Assembly (NCBI GenBank): GCA_017547525.1 | Contig: JAFYPL010000025.1 | Span: forward strand, 1 to 64,000 | DNA: 64,000 nucleotides | From: Oscillospiraceae bacterium | Lineage (GTDB): Bacteria > Bacillota > Clostridia > Oscillospirales > Ruminococcaceae | Direction: 5' to 3' | Shown: piece after piece, positions 1 through 8,512 of the stretch | Position numbering within the stretch: position 1 is the first letter of the stretch | How the letters are laid out: each line of letters opens with the position of its first letter | Notes under the pieces: model-generated | Databases searched by the model: none | Seen by the model: only the letters and a program-made list of their open reading frames with translations | Told to the model about the DNA's origin: nothing | Made by a program: the position numbers and the translations under genes

Positions 1-116
1 AGTGCGGTTGTATTAGCAAGCAACTGGCGGTGATAGAAAGCAACCACAATCCAGATAATTGCACCAATGGAAGTTGCTATAACTGTGCCTAATGTAATCT
101 TTTTCTTTTCTTTCAT
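1..116 (-). CDS. small membrane protein, 5' part only
   Basis: Partial gene cut by the left edge of the window. Read on the minus strand it starts at an ATG ending at 116, with a good ribosome binding site (AAAGGAGTG) about 7 bases upstream. The 38 visible residues begin with a lysine-rich stretch (MKEKKKIT) followed by one hydrophobic segment, roughly residues 8-27, as expected for a membrane-anchored protein or the first helix of a larger membrane protein. Family and total length cannot be determined. Confidence 0.55.
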   Translation of the reverse strand, partial: MKEKKKITLGTVIATSIGAIIWIVVAFYHRQLLANTTA

Positions 117-193
117 AACAATCACACTCCTTTGTCAAATTCAAATTTATCTAGCTGGTATTATTTTATCATATGGTTTTTATATAAACAAGA

Positions 194-223
194 ACAGCCC
201 AGGCAGTGTACTGCCTAGGCTGT
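194..223 (-). terminator. hairpin after the radical SAM gene
   Basis: Inverted repeat ACAGCC-x-AGGCAG / CTGCCT-x-GGCTGT with a TGTA loop and one internal mismatch. It lies about 20 bases beyond the stop of the minus-strand radical SAM gene. The T-run on the minus side is weak (TTGTTTAT). Confidence 0.6.
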
Positions 224-243
224 GATGTATTCGCGTCTAATGT

Positions 244-1131
244 TTATTCCACACCAGCTAAATCAAATGGTGGTATAAAGCTTTCACTGGCAGATTCACC
301 TTCCTGCAAAAAGCCATTTTCCACGCCTATTTCCACAGCGTAATCCACCACCCGGTCATATTCTTCCGGTGTGATTTTTCTGTTTATTTCAGGGTAGTTT
401 TCCAGGTTTGTACATGGGGTATACTGGCTCATAATACTTATAAAAATACTGTCGCCATAGCGGTTGTAAAGATATTCTACAGCTTCTTTTGCCCGCTGTA
501 CCTGCCCCGGCAATACCAGATGGCGCACTATAACGCCTTTTTGTATAATGCCCTCATCGTCAAATATACATTCAGGCTGTTGTTTTACCATTTCGTCAAT
601 GGCGGCTTTTGCCATCTGCACATAGTCCGGCGCCAGTGAATAACGCTGTGCCGCAAAATTATCTGTATATTTAAAGTCCGGCAGCCATATATCCACCACA
701 TCGGCCAGCAGGCGGATAGTTTCCACCTTTTCGTAACTGCTGGTATTGTACACTATTGGTAGTTTAAGTCCCTGCTGTCTTGCCTTTTTAACCGCATCAA
801 TAATCTGTAATGTGTAGTGTGTAGGTGTAACCAGATTTATATTAAGGGCACCCTTTTCCTGCAACTGCAGAAAACTCTCTGCCAGCCTTTCCACAGTAAT
901 ATCCTTGCCGAAACCACCGGTGGAAATTTCTTTGTTCTGGCAGAATACACACTTCATATTACAGCCGGAAAAGAAAACAGTGCCACTGCCTTTATCGCCG
1001 CTTATGCAGGGTTCTTCCCACATGTGCAGTGCCGCACGGGAAATTTTTACAGTATCGGTCATGGAGCAAAAACCGGTTTGAGCACTGCGGTCCACATTAC
1101 AGTTACGTGGGCATATATTACACAGGCTCAT
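244..1131 (-). CDS. radical SAM protein, PflA/PflX-like (COG1313 type)
   Basis: 295 aa. The N-terminus carries a Cys motif (CNICPRNCNVD) that probably binds an accessory Fe-S cluster. The radical SAM motif CNMKCVFC follows at about residues 57-64, and the rest matches the pyruvate-formate-lyase-activating-enzyme-like group. Family members cleave S-adenosylmethionine with a 4Fe-4S cluster, but the target of this subgroup is not established. There is no pfl gene next to it in the window. One base separates it from exoA upstream, so the two are probably cotranscribed. The start is clear: MSLCNICPRNC is the conserved family beginning. Confidence 0.85.
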   Translation of the reverse strand: MSLCNICPRNCNVDRSAQTGFCSMTDTVKISRAALHMWEEPCISGDKGSGTVFFSGCNMKCVFCQNKEISTGGFGKDITVERLAESFLQLQEKGALNINLVTPTHYTLQIIDAVKKARQQGLKLPIVYNTSSYEKVETIRLLADVVDIWLPDFKYTDNFAAQRYSLAPDYVQMAKAAIDEMVKQQPECIFDDEGIIQKGVIVRHLVLPGQVQRAKEAVEYLYNRYGDSIFISIMSQYTPCTNLENYPEINRKITPEEYDRVVDYAVEIGVENGFLQEGESASESFIPPFDLAGVE

Positions 1132-1132
1132 A

Positions 1133-1885
1133 CTAAATCTCCAGCTCCAGCATTACAGGGCAATGGTCACTGCCCATAATATCGGAATGAATTTCTGCCT
1201 TTACAATACTGTCTTTAAGGCTGTCAGTAACCACAAAATAGTCAATACGCCACCCTGCGTTCTTTTCTCTTGCTTTAAAACGGTAGCTCCACCAACTGTA
1301 AGCACCTTCCAAATCAGGGTAAAGGTGACGGAATGTATCAGTATGACCACATTCTATCAGCTGTGTGAATTTCGCCCTTTCTTCGTCAGAAAAACCAGGG
1401 TTTTTACGGTTGGTTTTAGGGTTCTTAAGGTCTATTTCACAGTGGGCCACATTAAGGTCCCCGCAAAGGATAACTGGCTTTGTTTCTTCCAGTTTACAGA
1501 TATATGTACGCAGTTTATCTTCGTATTCCATACGGTAATCCAAACGTGCCAATTCTTCCTTGCTGTTTGGTGTATAGGAAGTAATCAGATAAAATTTTTC
1601 GTATTCAGCAGTAATCAGACGGCCTTCATCATCAACATAGTCAGGCATGCCGTAAGTTACATTGATTGGCTGATGCTTTGTGAAAATAGCTGTGCCGGAA
1701 TAACCTTTTTTAAGCGCAGAATTCCAGTACTGCAGATAGCCCGGCAGGTCCATTTCTATCTGGTCTGGCTGTAATTTGGTTTCCTGCAGGCAGAAGAAAT
1801 CTGCGTCCATAGCATTGAAATAATCCATAAAGCCTTTGCCTACACAGGCACGCAGGCCGTTAACGTTCCATGATATAAATTTCAT
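1133..1885 (-). CDS. exoA: exodeoxyribonuclease III / AP endonuclease
   Basis: 250 aa, the usual length of the ExoIII family (EEP fold). Family motifs are visible in order: SWNVNGLRA at the N-terminus, LQETKLQ with the metal-binding Glu, GDLNVAH, and GSDHCPV at the C-terminus with the catalytic Asp-His pair. The enzyme nicks DNA at abasic sites and removes 3' blocking groups in base excision repair. It is the first gene of a two-gene unit with the radical SAM gene. The intergenic space to the divergent gene at 2022 is AT-rich and would hold both promoters. Confidence 0.93.
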   Translation of the reverse strand: MKFISWNVNGLRACVGKGFMDYFNAMDADFFCLQETKLQPDQIEMDLPGYLQYWNSALKKGYSGTAIFTKHQPINVTYGMPDYVDDEGRLITAEYEKFYLITSYTPNSKEELARLDYRMEYEDKLRTYICKLEETKPVILCGDLNVAHCEIDLKNPKTNRKNPGFSDEERAKFTQLIECGHTDTFRHLYPDLEGAYSWWSYRFKAREKNAGWRIDYFVVTDSLKDSIVKAEIHSDIMGSDHCPVMLELEI

Positions 1886-2021
1886 AAAAATACCTCGTTA
1901 AAAACTTTGGTTATATTATACACGATAGCGCATATTTTTTTCAACATTGCTGTTATTGAATTAACTGGATATATGTGGTAATATATTTATTAGTCTAAAA
2001 AACGTATATGGAGTGATAAAA

Positions 2022-2447
2022 ATGGGCGTACCAAGCGAAAAACGCGCAGGTATTGAAGAAATGCTTACTTACCTGCCTTATTTTGAAAATCTTGAAGAAG
2101 ATAAAATCAGCAAAGTTGTTACTGAAGAATTGAAAGAAGATGGCACTATGCCGGTTGAACATCTGCTGTACCGGTCACCACTGCTGGGCTTTATTGAAGA
2201 TACATATGTAGCTAATGTTCTGCTTCAGAATTACATGGAAATCATGAATCTGGAAGCCATGGGCGAAATCGAGCTGGAAGTGCTGGTTTACGGTCTGGAA
2301 CAGGCCAGCTATGAACTGACAATGGCTATCCTCACATGCATCATCGTGCAGGAAAAATATGCAAAAGGCATGTGGCAGATTGCTGCTAAAGAAGGCTGGT
2401 TCCTCAAAATTCTTTACCGTCTGCAGGAACTGATGGACGAAGAATAA
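2022..2447 (+). CDS. hypothetical protein, possibly DUF6508-like
   Basis: 141 aa from the ATG at 2022. An in-frame GTG at 2013 lies inside the likely ribosome binding site (ATGGAG, 2008-2013), so the ATG is preferred. The protein is acidic and soluble, without signal peptide or membrane helix. It looks alpha-helical, with LPYFE near the start and a conserved-looking end (WFLKILYRLQEL). The pattern of a short LPxFE start and a hydrophobic xLYRLxEL end reminds me of DUF6508 proteins, but this is recollection, not an alignment. It is monocistronic, with its own terminator. Function unknown. Confidence 0.7.
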   Translation: MGVPSEKRAGIEEMLTYLPYFENLEEDKISKVVTEELKEDGTMPVEHLLYRSPLLGFIEDTYVANVLLQNYMEIMNLEAMGEIELEVLVYGLEQASYELTMAILTCIIVQEKYAKGMWQIAAKEGWFLKILYRLQELMDEE

Positions 2448-2463
2448 TCAATATTTTCACATC

Positions 2464-2492
2464 AAAAAAGACAGGTTTTCACCTGTCTTTTT
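2464..2492. terminator. bidirectional terminator
   Basis: Stem GACAGGT / ACCTGTC with a TTTC loop, flanked by an A-run on the left and a T-run on the right. It therefore works for both converging genes, the unknown gene ending at 2447 and the CPBP gene ending at 2498. Confidence 0.9.
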
Positions 2493-2497
2493 ATTTT

Positions 2498-3412
2498 TTA
2501 CATTAATCCCAGATCTGTAACCAGCTGTGCGGCTATGGCCAGACCACAGCACAGGACTGCCAGTACCAGCACCGGGCTGTGCATGGCCTGTGTCAGGGAT
2601 GCATTTTTCTCTGTTTTATCCGCCAGTACAGATATTATATTGATATTTGCTTTTCTCATATAAATTTCTGCCGCTATACCACAGCAAATTATCACCGAAA
2701 TAAGGAATGCGGCAAAGCCTACTGAAGACACAGCATTTACTGTCTGCTGCATATACATAATCATAAAAGAGTAGGCATTGTTTACGAAATGCAGTGCCAT
2801 GGATACATAAATATTGCCAGTGTAAAGATACAGACAAGCCAGCAGCACGCCTGCACCGAATACAGGGATGAAACTCTGCACCTGTGTATGCATCACCATA
2901 AAGATAAGTGCTGACAGGATAACTGCAAATCGTTTACCATTAGGCAGAAGAAGATTAAGTATATATCCACGCACCAATAATTCTTCAAATACAGCCGGTA
3001 TCACAGCGGTAAATATAAAATAAATAAGCAGTGAAATTATATTATCTGTAGGGTGCAGCTGCTGTACAGGGAAATCTATCCCCACCCTGTGCAAAAGTGA
3101 AAGTAACAAGCTGTTTATAACCGCAAGACCTATAAACAGGAACATGCAATGCATAACCATAGCCGGCTCGGCAATGGTTATTTTTTTCTTTTTCAGCAAT
3201 ACTGGGTGGTATCCGCACATTTTTTCTATAAACATTATAGGCAAAAGGCAGGACAATGCCAACGACAATATACATATTAACAGCCACAGGGTGAAATTTT
3301 TATTAAGCCCTGCTCTGGACGCCAGCATAGGCAGATATGTCCTTACGCATAAAAACACTATCAGTGCCCCGCCTATTACATTCAGTCGGTATTTCAAAGG
3401 AAGTTTTTTCAT
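2498..3412 (-). CDS. CPBP family intramembrane metalloprotease
   Basis: 304 aa integral membrane protein with about eight hydrophobic segments. The CPBP (Abi/CAAX-protease-like) motifs are present in order in the second half: EELLVRG (motif 1, paired Glu and Arg), FMVMHT (motif 2, His) and LHFVNN (motif 3, His and Asn). These residues form the intramembrane active site. Family members cleave prenylated or other membrane substrates, and in bacteria some confer immunity to self-made peptides. No bacteriocin gene is adjacent, so the substrate is unknown. Confidence 0.88.
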   Translation of the reverse strand: MKKLPLKYRLNVIGGALIVFLCVRTYLPMLASRAGLNKNFTLWLLICILSLALSCLLPIMFIEKMCGYHPVLLKKKKITIAEPAMVMHCMFLFIGLAVINSLLLSLLHRVGIDFPVQQLHPTDNIISLLIYFIFTAVIPAVFEELLVRGYILNLLLPNGKRFAVILSALIFMVMHTQVQSFIPVFGAGVLLACLYLYTGNIYVSMALHFVNNAYSFMIMYMQQTVNAVSSVGFAAFLISVIICCGIAAEIYMRKANINIISVLADKTEKNASLTQAMHSPVLVLAVLCCGLAIAAQLVTDLGLM

Positions 3413-3648
3413 TTTTCACCAAAAATTATTATAATAATACCATTTTACCACTATTGGCATAAATTAACAACCTTATGACTCCAATATTACTGTATAGTCA
3501 CTTTCCATATAATATTACCGACCGTGATAGTATCCGCCATACTTTATTTTCGGTATATAGCTGTTTTGTTAACAAATGGTTTATATTTTTAACTCTTTTA
3601 TTTCATAGTTTTATAGTAAGATTAAAGTGAAAAGAAAAGGTGATGACT

Positions 3649-4116
3649 ATGCTGGATTTTGTAGAAATAAATAAAGACAATATTCACTGGTACTGTAAGT
3701 TCGAAAATATTTTTGAAAAAGAACTTCGCATCTTCCAGTCCCGAATATATCCGCACAACAGTGATTTTTTTGTACCATTGACTGAATATGGTGCACTGAA
3801 GTGGAGTTATATGTTTTATGGTGGTAAAATTATCGGTGCCATATGGCTGGAAAAAGAACATACCTGCCTGCGTACAGCACAGCTGGGTATTTTCATTGCC
3901 GATAAAGAAATGCGAAACAAAGGTATAGGCACAAAGGCTATAATCAGATTTATATGCGAAAACAAAAAAGCCATGAAGCTGACAGAAGTCACCCTGAACG
4001 TGCGCACCGACAACATCCGTGCAATAAGATGCTATGAAAAATGCGGTTTTGAATGCGAACAGAAATTTAAAAAAGCTGATGGCACAAAAGTGATGAAAAT
4101 GATCAACTATTTGTAG
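3649..4116 (+). CDS. GNAT family N-acetyltransferase
   Basis: 155 aa from the ATG at 3649. GTG and ATG codons at 3640 and 3643 sit within or too near the AAAAGG ribosome binding site at 3635-3640, so the third start is favoured. The acetyl-CoA binding motif A region (MRNKGIGTKAI) lies near residue 90, and a typical GNAT end follows (NIRAIRCYEKCGFE), the pattern of RimJ/RimL-like acetyltransferases. Substrate unknown. Stand-alone gene. Confidence 0.85.
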   Translation: MLDFVEINKDNIHWYCKFENIFEKELRIFQSRIYPHNSDFFVPLTEYGALKWSYMFYGGKIIGAIWLEKEHTCLRTAQLGIFIADKEMRNKGIGTKAIIRFICENKKAMKLTEVTLNVRTDNIRAIRCYEKCGFECEQKFKKADGTKVMKMINYL

Positions 4117-4136
4117 TTCCTTTATATAATAAAAAT

Positions 4137-4168
4137 TCCCGGCGTATAAACGCCGGGAGTTTTGTTTT
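4137..4168. terminator. terminator between GNAT and cysS
   Basis: Strong GC stem TCCCGGCG / CGCCGGGA with a TATAAA loop. TTTTGTTTT follows on the plus side, and the minus side has an A/T tail (AAAAATT in plus orientation). It serves both converging genes. Confidence 0.9.
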
Positions 4169-4173
4169 ATAAA

Positions 4174-5565
4174 TTATTTTTTCAGAATCTGTGGACCCTG
4201 TGGTGTATCCTTAACCACATAACCCAGTTCAGCCAGTTCATCACGAATCTGGTCAGCTCTTGCCCAGTTTTTAGCTTTTCTTACTTCTGTTCTTTCAGCT
4301 ACCAGGTCTTTTACGTGCTGAGGGATTTCATCTTTCTTTCTGTTGTACAGCAGACCCAGAACACCAGCCAGTTCATCAAAGATTTCGCCTGTGTATTTCA
4401 GTGCTTCTTTTGTCTGTTTGTCGCCTGTTGTATTGATTGCTGTAACCAGTTCAAACAGTTTGGACAGTGCGTCAGCTGTGTTCAGGTCATCGTCCATAAC
4501 AGCGATGAATTCTGCTTTCAGTTTGTCAGCAACCTGTTTGATTTCTTCTTCTGTACCTGTGGAGTTTTCAGACAGGAATTCCAGATGTTCACGTGCTGTG
4601 TACATACGTTCCAGAGAAGATTTAGCCTGTTCCATAACTTCACGTGTGAAGTTCAGTGGTGAACGATAGTGAGCTGTCAGCAGGAAGTAGCGGATAGGTT
4701 CATAACCGAACTGATCAGAAATATCTCTTACTGTAAAGAAGTTGTTAAGAGATTTGGACATTTTCTGGTTGTCAACGTTGATATAACCATTGTGCATCCA
4801 GTAACGTGCAAACTCTTTGTCAGATGCGCATTCGCTCTGTGCGATTTCGTTTTCATGGTGTGGGAAAATCAGGTCCTGACCACCGCAGTGCAGGTCAATG
4901 GTTTCACCCAGATGCTTACGGCTCATAGCGGAGCATTCAATATGCCAGCCTGGACGGCCTTCGCTGAATGGGCTGTGCCAGTGTGGTTCGCCTGGTTTTG
5001 CAGCTTTCCACAGAGCAAAGTCTGCAGCTGCTTCTTTGATTTCATCTACGCCGATTCTTGCGCCTGCTTCCAGTTCTTCCATTGGCTGATGGCTGAGTTT
5101 ACCATAGTCTTTGAAAGAATGCACACGGAAATAAACGTCACCGTTTTCTACACGGTATGCGTGACCTTTGTTGATAAGTGTATCTACGATGTCAACGATT
5201 TCAGGAATGTGATCAGATACTCTTGGTCTTACATCAGCAAAACGTACATTCAGACCCTGCAGGTCATGGTAGTATTCGTTTTCATATTTTCTTGCTACTT
5301 CTTCAAAGCTGATGCCTTCTTCGATAGCACGTTTGATGATTTTGTCATCAATATCAGTAATGTTGGAAACGTAAGTTACTTTGTTACCCTGATATTCCAG
5401 ATAGCGGCGCAGTGTGTCAAAAATTACTGCAGGACGTGCGTTACCGATATGAATATAGTTGTAAACTGTAGGACCGCAAACATAAACTTTATATTCGCCT
5501 TCCTTGAGAGGGATAAATTCCTCTTTCTTTCTTGTGAGTGTGTTGAAAACATTCATATGTTTCAT
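4174..5565 (-). CDS. cysS: cysteinyl-tRNA synthetase
   Basis: 463 aa class I aminoacyl-tRNA synthetase charging tRNA-Cys. The start is the ATG at 5565, eight bases after an AGGA ribosome binding site; the frame stays open upstream only through the T-box leader. Visible landmarks are CGPTVYN with the first zinc Cys, the HIGN signature (HIGNARP), the zinc-ligand segments around IECSAM and PHHENE, and the KMSKS loop (KMSKSLN). The C-terminal DALR-type helical domain and anticodon-binding tail are complete. Regulated by a T-box with a Cys specifier (see 5634-5890) and a near-consensus promoter. Confidence 0.97.
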   Translation of the reverse strand: MKHMNVFNTLTRKKEEFIPLKEGEYKVYVCGPTVYNYIHIGNARPAVIFDTLRRYLEYQGNKVTYVSNITDIDDKIIKRAIEEGISFEEVARKYENEYYHDLQGLNVRFADVRPRVSDHIPEIVDIVDTLINKGHAYRVENGDVYFRVHSFKDYGKLSHQPMEELEAGARIGVDEIKEAAADFALWKAAKPGEPHWHSPFSEGRPGWHIECSAMSRKHLGETIDLHCGGQDLIFPHHENEIAQSECASDKEFARYWMHNGYINVDNQKMSKSLNNFFTVRDISDQFGYEPIRYFLLTAHYRSPLNFTREVMEQAKSSLERMYTAREHLEFLSENSTGTEEEIKQVADKLKAEFIAVMDDDLNTADALSKLFELVTAINTTGDKQTKEALKYTGEIFDELAGVLGLLYNRKKDEIPQHVKDLVAERTEVRKAKNWARADQIRDELAELGYVVKDTPQGPQILKK

Positions 5566-5633
5566 ATAATGTGTCCTTTCCGGCTGTTTTAGCCTGTGAA
5601 TAATTTTTAAACCAAAGACCGGATAATATATAA

Positions 5634-5890
5634 ACAAAAACCGCCCCATCTGCCCATACAGGCAAACGAAGGCGGTGCAAATAACCACGGTTCCACTTCG
5701 ATTTATATCTTGTGAGTCATGTAACGGTGACACCCGTGTGCAGCTACTGCTATTTCGCCGCACCTGCTTTCAAGTGCATTCACCGGTTTATTTCATCTGA
5801 GATGCTTTCAGCGGGTCACATCTCTCTCTGGAAGACTTTTACGCCGGATACTGGTCTTGATACAAACGCATTTATCTTTATTCAACAATG
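5634..5890 (-). promoter_or_regulatory. T-box riboswitch (Cys specifier) upstream of cysS
   Basis: On the minus strand the leader carries the T-box core GTGGAACCGTGG (about 5686-5697), which pairs with the uncharged tRNA acceptor end. Just downstream is a terminator: ACCGCC, an inner TGCC/GGCA stem, GGGCGGT and a T-run (about 5634-5680). Upstream is a Stem I with CAGAGAGAGA and GCTGAAAGC elements. A TGC (Cys) triplet at 5776-5778 sits in a GAATGCAC context that fits the specifier loop. Low charging of tRNA-Cys is expected to favour the antiterminator and turn on cysS. Confidence 0.88.
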
Positions 5891-5942
5891 TTAATAATAT
5901 CACATACTTTTGTTTTTTTCAAGTATGTTTTCTTATGAGTAC

Positions 5943-5971
5943 ATTGTATCATTAAGACTATGCATTGTCAA
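5943..5971 (-). promoter_or_regulatory. sigma-A promoter of the cysS T-box transcript
   Basis: Minus-strand TTGACA (5966-5971), a 17-base spacer and TACAAT (5943-5948). It begins directly after the pgsA stop codon, so cysS has its own start rather than relying on readthrough. Confidence 0.88.
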
Positions 5972-5972
5972 G

Positions 5973-6551
5973 TTATTTAGCGTTTTTAATAAGGTCAAAG
6001 TTTGGCACAATGTACTGCATGCCGGATACAACTGTAAGTACAGCCATAATCCACATAAGTACATTTGTCACTGTTGCAAATGTGCTGTAAGTCACTGGTG
6101 AAATGCTGCCCAGTGAGTTCAGTGCCATCAGCAGCAGACCCAGCATACTTGCTACCATCTGCAGTACAGTTTTTGCTTTGCCCATCATACCGGCAGCAAT
6201 AACTTTACCACCTTTAGGGTTGGCAGCCGCAATAAGTCTTATACCGCTTACTGCAAATTCTCTTGCCAGAACGATACAGATAACTACCTCATGGCACATA
6301 CCGTTGAGGCAGAGGTAGATAAGCGCAACTGTAGTCAGCAGTTTATCGGCCAGTGGGTCCATAAACTTGCCAAAGTCAGTAACCATGTTATATTTTCTTG
6401 CAATACTGCCATCCAGAAAGTCTGTGAAGGAAGCAGCAGCAAATACAATCAGTGCGATCAAATAACTGTATGGATTATCTATGTACATAAATACCATAAA
6501 CACAGGCACCAGACAGAAGCGCAGCATTGTAAGTTTATTAGGTAAATTCAT
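5973..6551 (-). CDS. pgsA: CDP-diacylglycerol-glycerol-3-phosphate 3-phosphatidyltransferase
   Basis: 192 aa membrane enzyme making phosphatidylglycerol phosphate, the committed step to phosphatidylglycerol. The CDP-alcohol phosphotransferase signature D-G-x2-A-R-x8-G-x3-D-x3-D is complete (DFLDGSIARK ... GKFMDPLADK) near residues 42-68. Multiple hydrophobic helices and the length fit PgsA. It lies 17 bases downstream of rimO in the recA-recX-rimO-pgsA unit, a conserved neighbourhood in Firmicutes. Confidence 0.94.
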   Translation of the reverse strand: MNLPNKLTMLRFCLVPVFMVFMYIDNPYSYLIALIVFAAASFTDFLDGSIARKYNMVTDFGKFMDPLADKLLTTVALIYLCLNGMCHEVVICIVLAREFAVSGIRLIAAANPKGGKVIAAGMMGKAKTVLQMVASMLGLLLMALNSLGSISPVTYSTFATVTNVLMWIMAVLTVVSGMQYIVPNFDLIKNAK

Positions 6552-6568
6552 CTTAAACCTCCTGACAA

Positions 6569-7888
6569 TCAGTCAACAACTTCGCCGTAAAGGTCATAGA
6601 TATCGCTTTCTGTTACATGAACAGTGTAGATTTCGCCGATAAGCAGACCTGCTGCACCATCAACGTATACTTCGCCATCAATTTCAGGTGCGTCGTAAAC
6701 ACTGCGACATACAAACAGTTCATTTTCTTCGTCGTAATCATCAACGATAACGTCGATATTTCTGCCAACCATAGCAGCCTGTTTTTCAGCCATAATACCT
6801 GTCTGCAGCTGCATAATAGCATCCGCACGCTGTTCACGTACTTCTACCGGCATCTGTTCCATTTTTGCGGCTTTTGTACCATCTTCTTCGCTATATGCAA
6901 AGCAGCCCAGTCTTTCCAGTTTGATTTCTTTTACGAAATCATACAGCTGCTGGTATTCTTCTTCTGTTTCACCAGGGTAACCTGTGATAAGACTGGTACG
7001 GATACTGATATCCGGTACAGCGGCACGCAGACGGTTGATAGCAGACATGATGATGTCTGTGCCACCCTGACGGTTCATGCTTTTCAGCACGCGGTCATTG
7101 ATGTGCTGGATTGGCAGGTCCAGATAATGAAGAACTTTAGGGTTTGTAGCGATTACTTCAATTACATCGTCGCCCAGTCTTTCTGGGTATGCATACATCA
7201 GTCTGATCCATTCGATGCCTTCGATTTTGCTGATTTCTGTAACCAGTTCAGCCAGTTTGTTTTCTTTGTAAAGGTCTTCGCCGTAGCGTGTAATATCCTG
7301 TGCTACAACGATGATTTCTTTTACACCTTCTTCTGCCAGCCATTTAGCTTCTTCAATACAGCTGTCCATAGGGCGGCTGCGGTGCGGACCACGGATAAGT
7401 GGGATAGCACAGTAGTAACAGCCGTTGGAGCAGCCTTCTGCGATTTTCAGATAAGCGTAATGACGTGGTGTGGAGATGATTCTTTTCTTTGTAATATCCA
7501 GGTCTGTTTTAGGACCATAGAAGGACAGTTTTTCACCGTTTACAATTCTGTCCATTGTTTCCAGAATTTTATCATGGGAACCAATACCGATAACCGCATC
7601 AACTTCTGGAATATCTGCCATGATTTCATCCTGATAACGCTGTGCCAGACAGCCTGTAACAATAATTTTCAGTTTTGGGTTTTCCATACGTGCGCCAACA
7701 GCATTGAAAATATTTTCAATAGCTTCTTCTTTGGCACTTGTAATAAAACCACATGTGTTGATAAGGCACACATCAGCCTCTGTCATGTCGGCTGTAGTGC
7801 TGTGACCTGCTTTCAGCAGGCTGTGGGCAATAATATCGCTGTCTACCTGATTTTTAGGACAGCCCAGGGAAACTAATGTAACTTTCAT
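6569..7888 (-). CDS. rimO: ribosomal protein uS12 methylthiotransferase
   Basis: 439 aa. The N-terminal UPF0004 domain has three cluster Cys (C10, C46, C80). The radical SAM domain has the C-x3-C-x2-C motif at C153, C157 and C160 (CSNGCYYC), and a C-terminal TRAM domain follows. This is the methylthiotransferase layout, and the SLGCPKN start is typical of RimO rather than MiaB. RimO adds a methylthio group to an Asp of ribosomal protein S12. The stop of recX directly abuts its start. Confidence 0.94.
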   Translation of the reverse strand: MKVTLVSLGCPKNQVDSDIIAHSLLKAGHSTTADMTEADVCLINTCGFITSAKEEAIENIFNAVGARMENPKLKIIVTGCLAQRYQDEIMADIPEVDAVIGIGSHDKILETMDRIVNGEKLSFYGPKTDLDITKKRIISTPRHYAYLKIAEGCSNGCYYCAIPLIRGPHRSRPMDSCIEEAKWLAEEGVKEIIVVAQDITRYGEDLYKENKLAELVTEISKIEGIEWIRLMYAYPERLGDDVIEVIATNPKVLHYLDLPIQHINDRVLKSMNRQGGTDIIMSAINRLRAAVPDISIRTSLITGYPGETEEEYQQLYDFVKEIKLERLGCFAYSEEDGTKAAKMEQMPVEVREQRADAIMQLQTGIMAEKQAAMVGRNIDVIVDDYDEENELFVCRSVYDAPEIDGEVYVDGAAGLLIGEIYTVHVTESDIYDLYGEVVD

Positions 7889-8512
7889 TTAATACTCCTG
7901 TAAATATATGTCTTGTGAATCCATTGCTTGCTTTATTTCATTATACCTGAAACCCTTTCTGATAAGAGAAGCTATCACCTTTTCCGGCTGGGACATTTTT
8001 GTCCTGTACTTTGTCTGTAAAAGGTGAATTATCTCTTCAGTCTGATCTTCCGGTCCAAAATTTAATAATACACTGTCAATAATATCTTTGTCAACTCCGA
8101 GAGAAGCCAGTTTCCCCCTGATTGCGGCAAAAGACTGCTTTTTTACATTCAGAAGATACTCTGCTTTCATTTCTGCAAAGCGGGTATCATCAACAAGCCC
8201 CATTTCTTCCATTTTGTCTACAGCATAGCGGGCTGTTTCCCCGTCATAACTGCGGCAGAGCTTATCAAATAATTCTTTTCTGGAATGCATTCTTGCAGAC
8301 AGAAACGTATAGCATTTGTCCACAGCTTTTGCATTTGAACTTTGCTTTGAAATGCAACTAAGCTCTTGCTGTGATAAACAAGAGCCTATGCATATATTAT
8401 TCTTATAAAGTACCACATCATCCACCGAAAACAGGAATTCATCTCCTGCAAAAAGAGCATTGTATCCTTTTTTTGTTCTGGTGATGTCAGTTATTGTGAT
8501 ATTATTCAACAT
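7889..8512 (-). CDS. recX: regulatory protein RecX
   Basis: 207 aa, with three repeats of the RecX three-helix unit. Typical segments are [16 protein letters not shown], with the conserved Arg-x-hydrophobic pattern, [19 protein letters not shown], and a last repeat ending [14 protein letters not shown]. RecX modulates RecA filament growth. The gene starts inside the 3' end of recA (11-base overlap), indicating translational coupling. The protein has an extra N-terminal beta-rich extension, common in Firmicute RecX. Confidence 0.92.
   Translation of the reverse strand: MLNNITITDITRTKKGYNALFAGDEFLFSVDDVVLYKNNICIGSCLSQQELSCISKQSSNAKAVDKCYTFLSARMHSRKELFDKLCRSYDGETARYAVDKMEEMGLVDDTRFAEMKAEYLLNVKKQSFAAIRGKLASLGVDKDIIDSVLLNFGPEDQTEEIIHLLQTKYRTKMSQPEKVIASLIRKGFRYNEIKQAMDSQDIYLQEY

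Noticed and set aside
3560..3575. TTTGTTAACAAA palindrome upstream of the GNAT gene as a Rex site
   Set aside because: It lacks the central spacer of a Rex box and is only 12 bases in an AT-rich region, so chance is likely.
4669..5592. 307-residue open frame antisense to cysS
   Set aside because: Shadow of cysS with biased composition and no ribosome binding site.
5566..5763. 66-residue N-terminal extension of CysS
   Set aside because: The extension lies within the T-box leader and terminator; the conserved protein starts at 5565 with a good ribosome site.
6617..7876. 419-residue open frame antisense to rimO
   Set aside because: Same codon-bias artefact; Cys/Phe-rich with no known motifs and no start signal.
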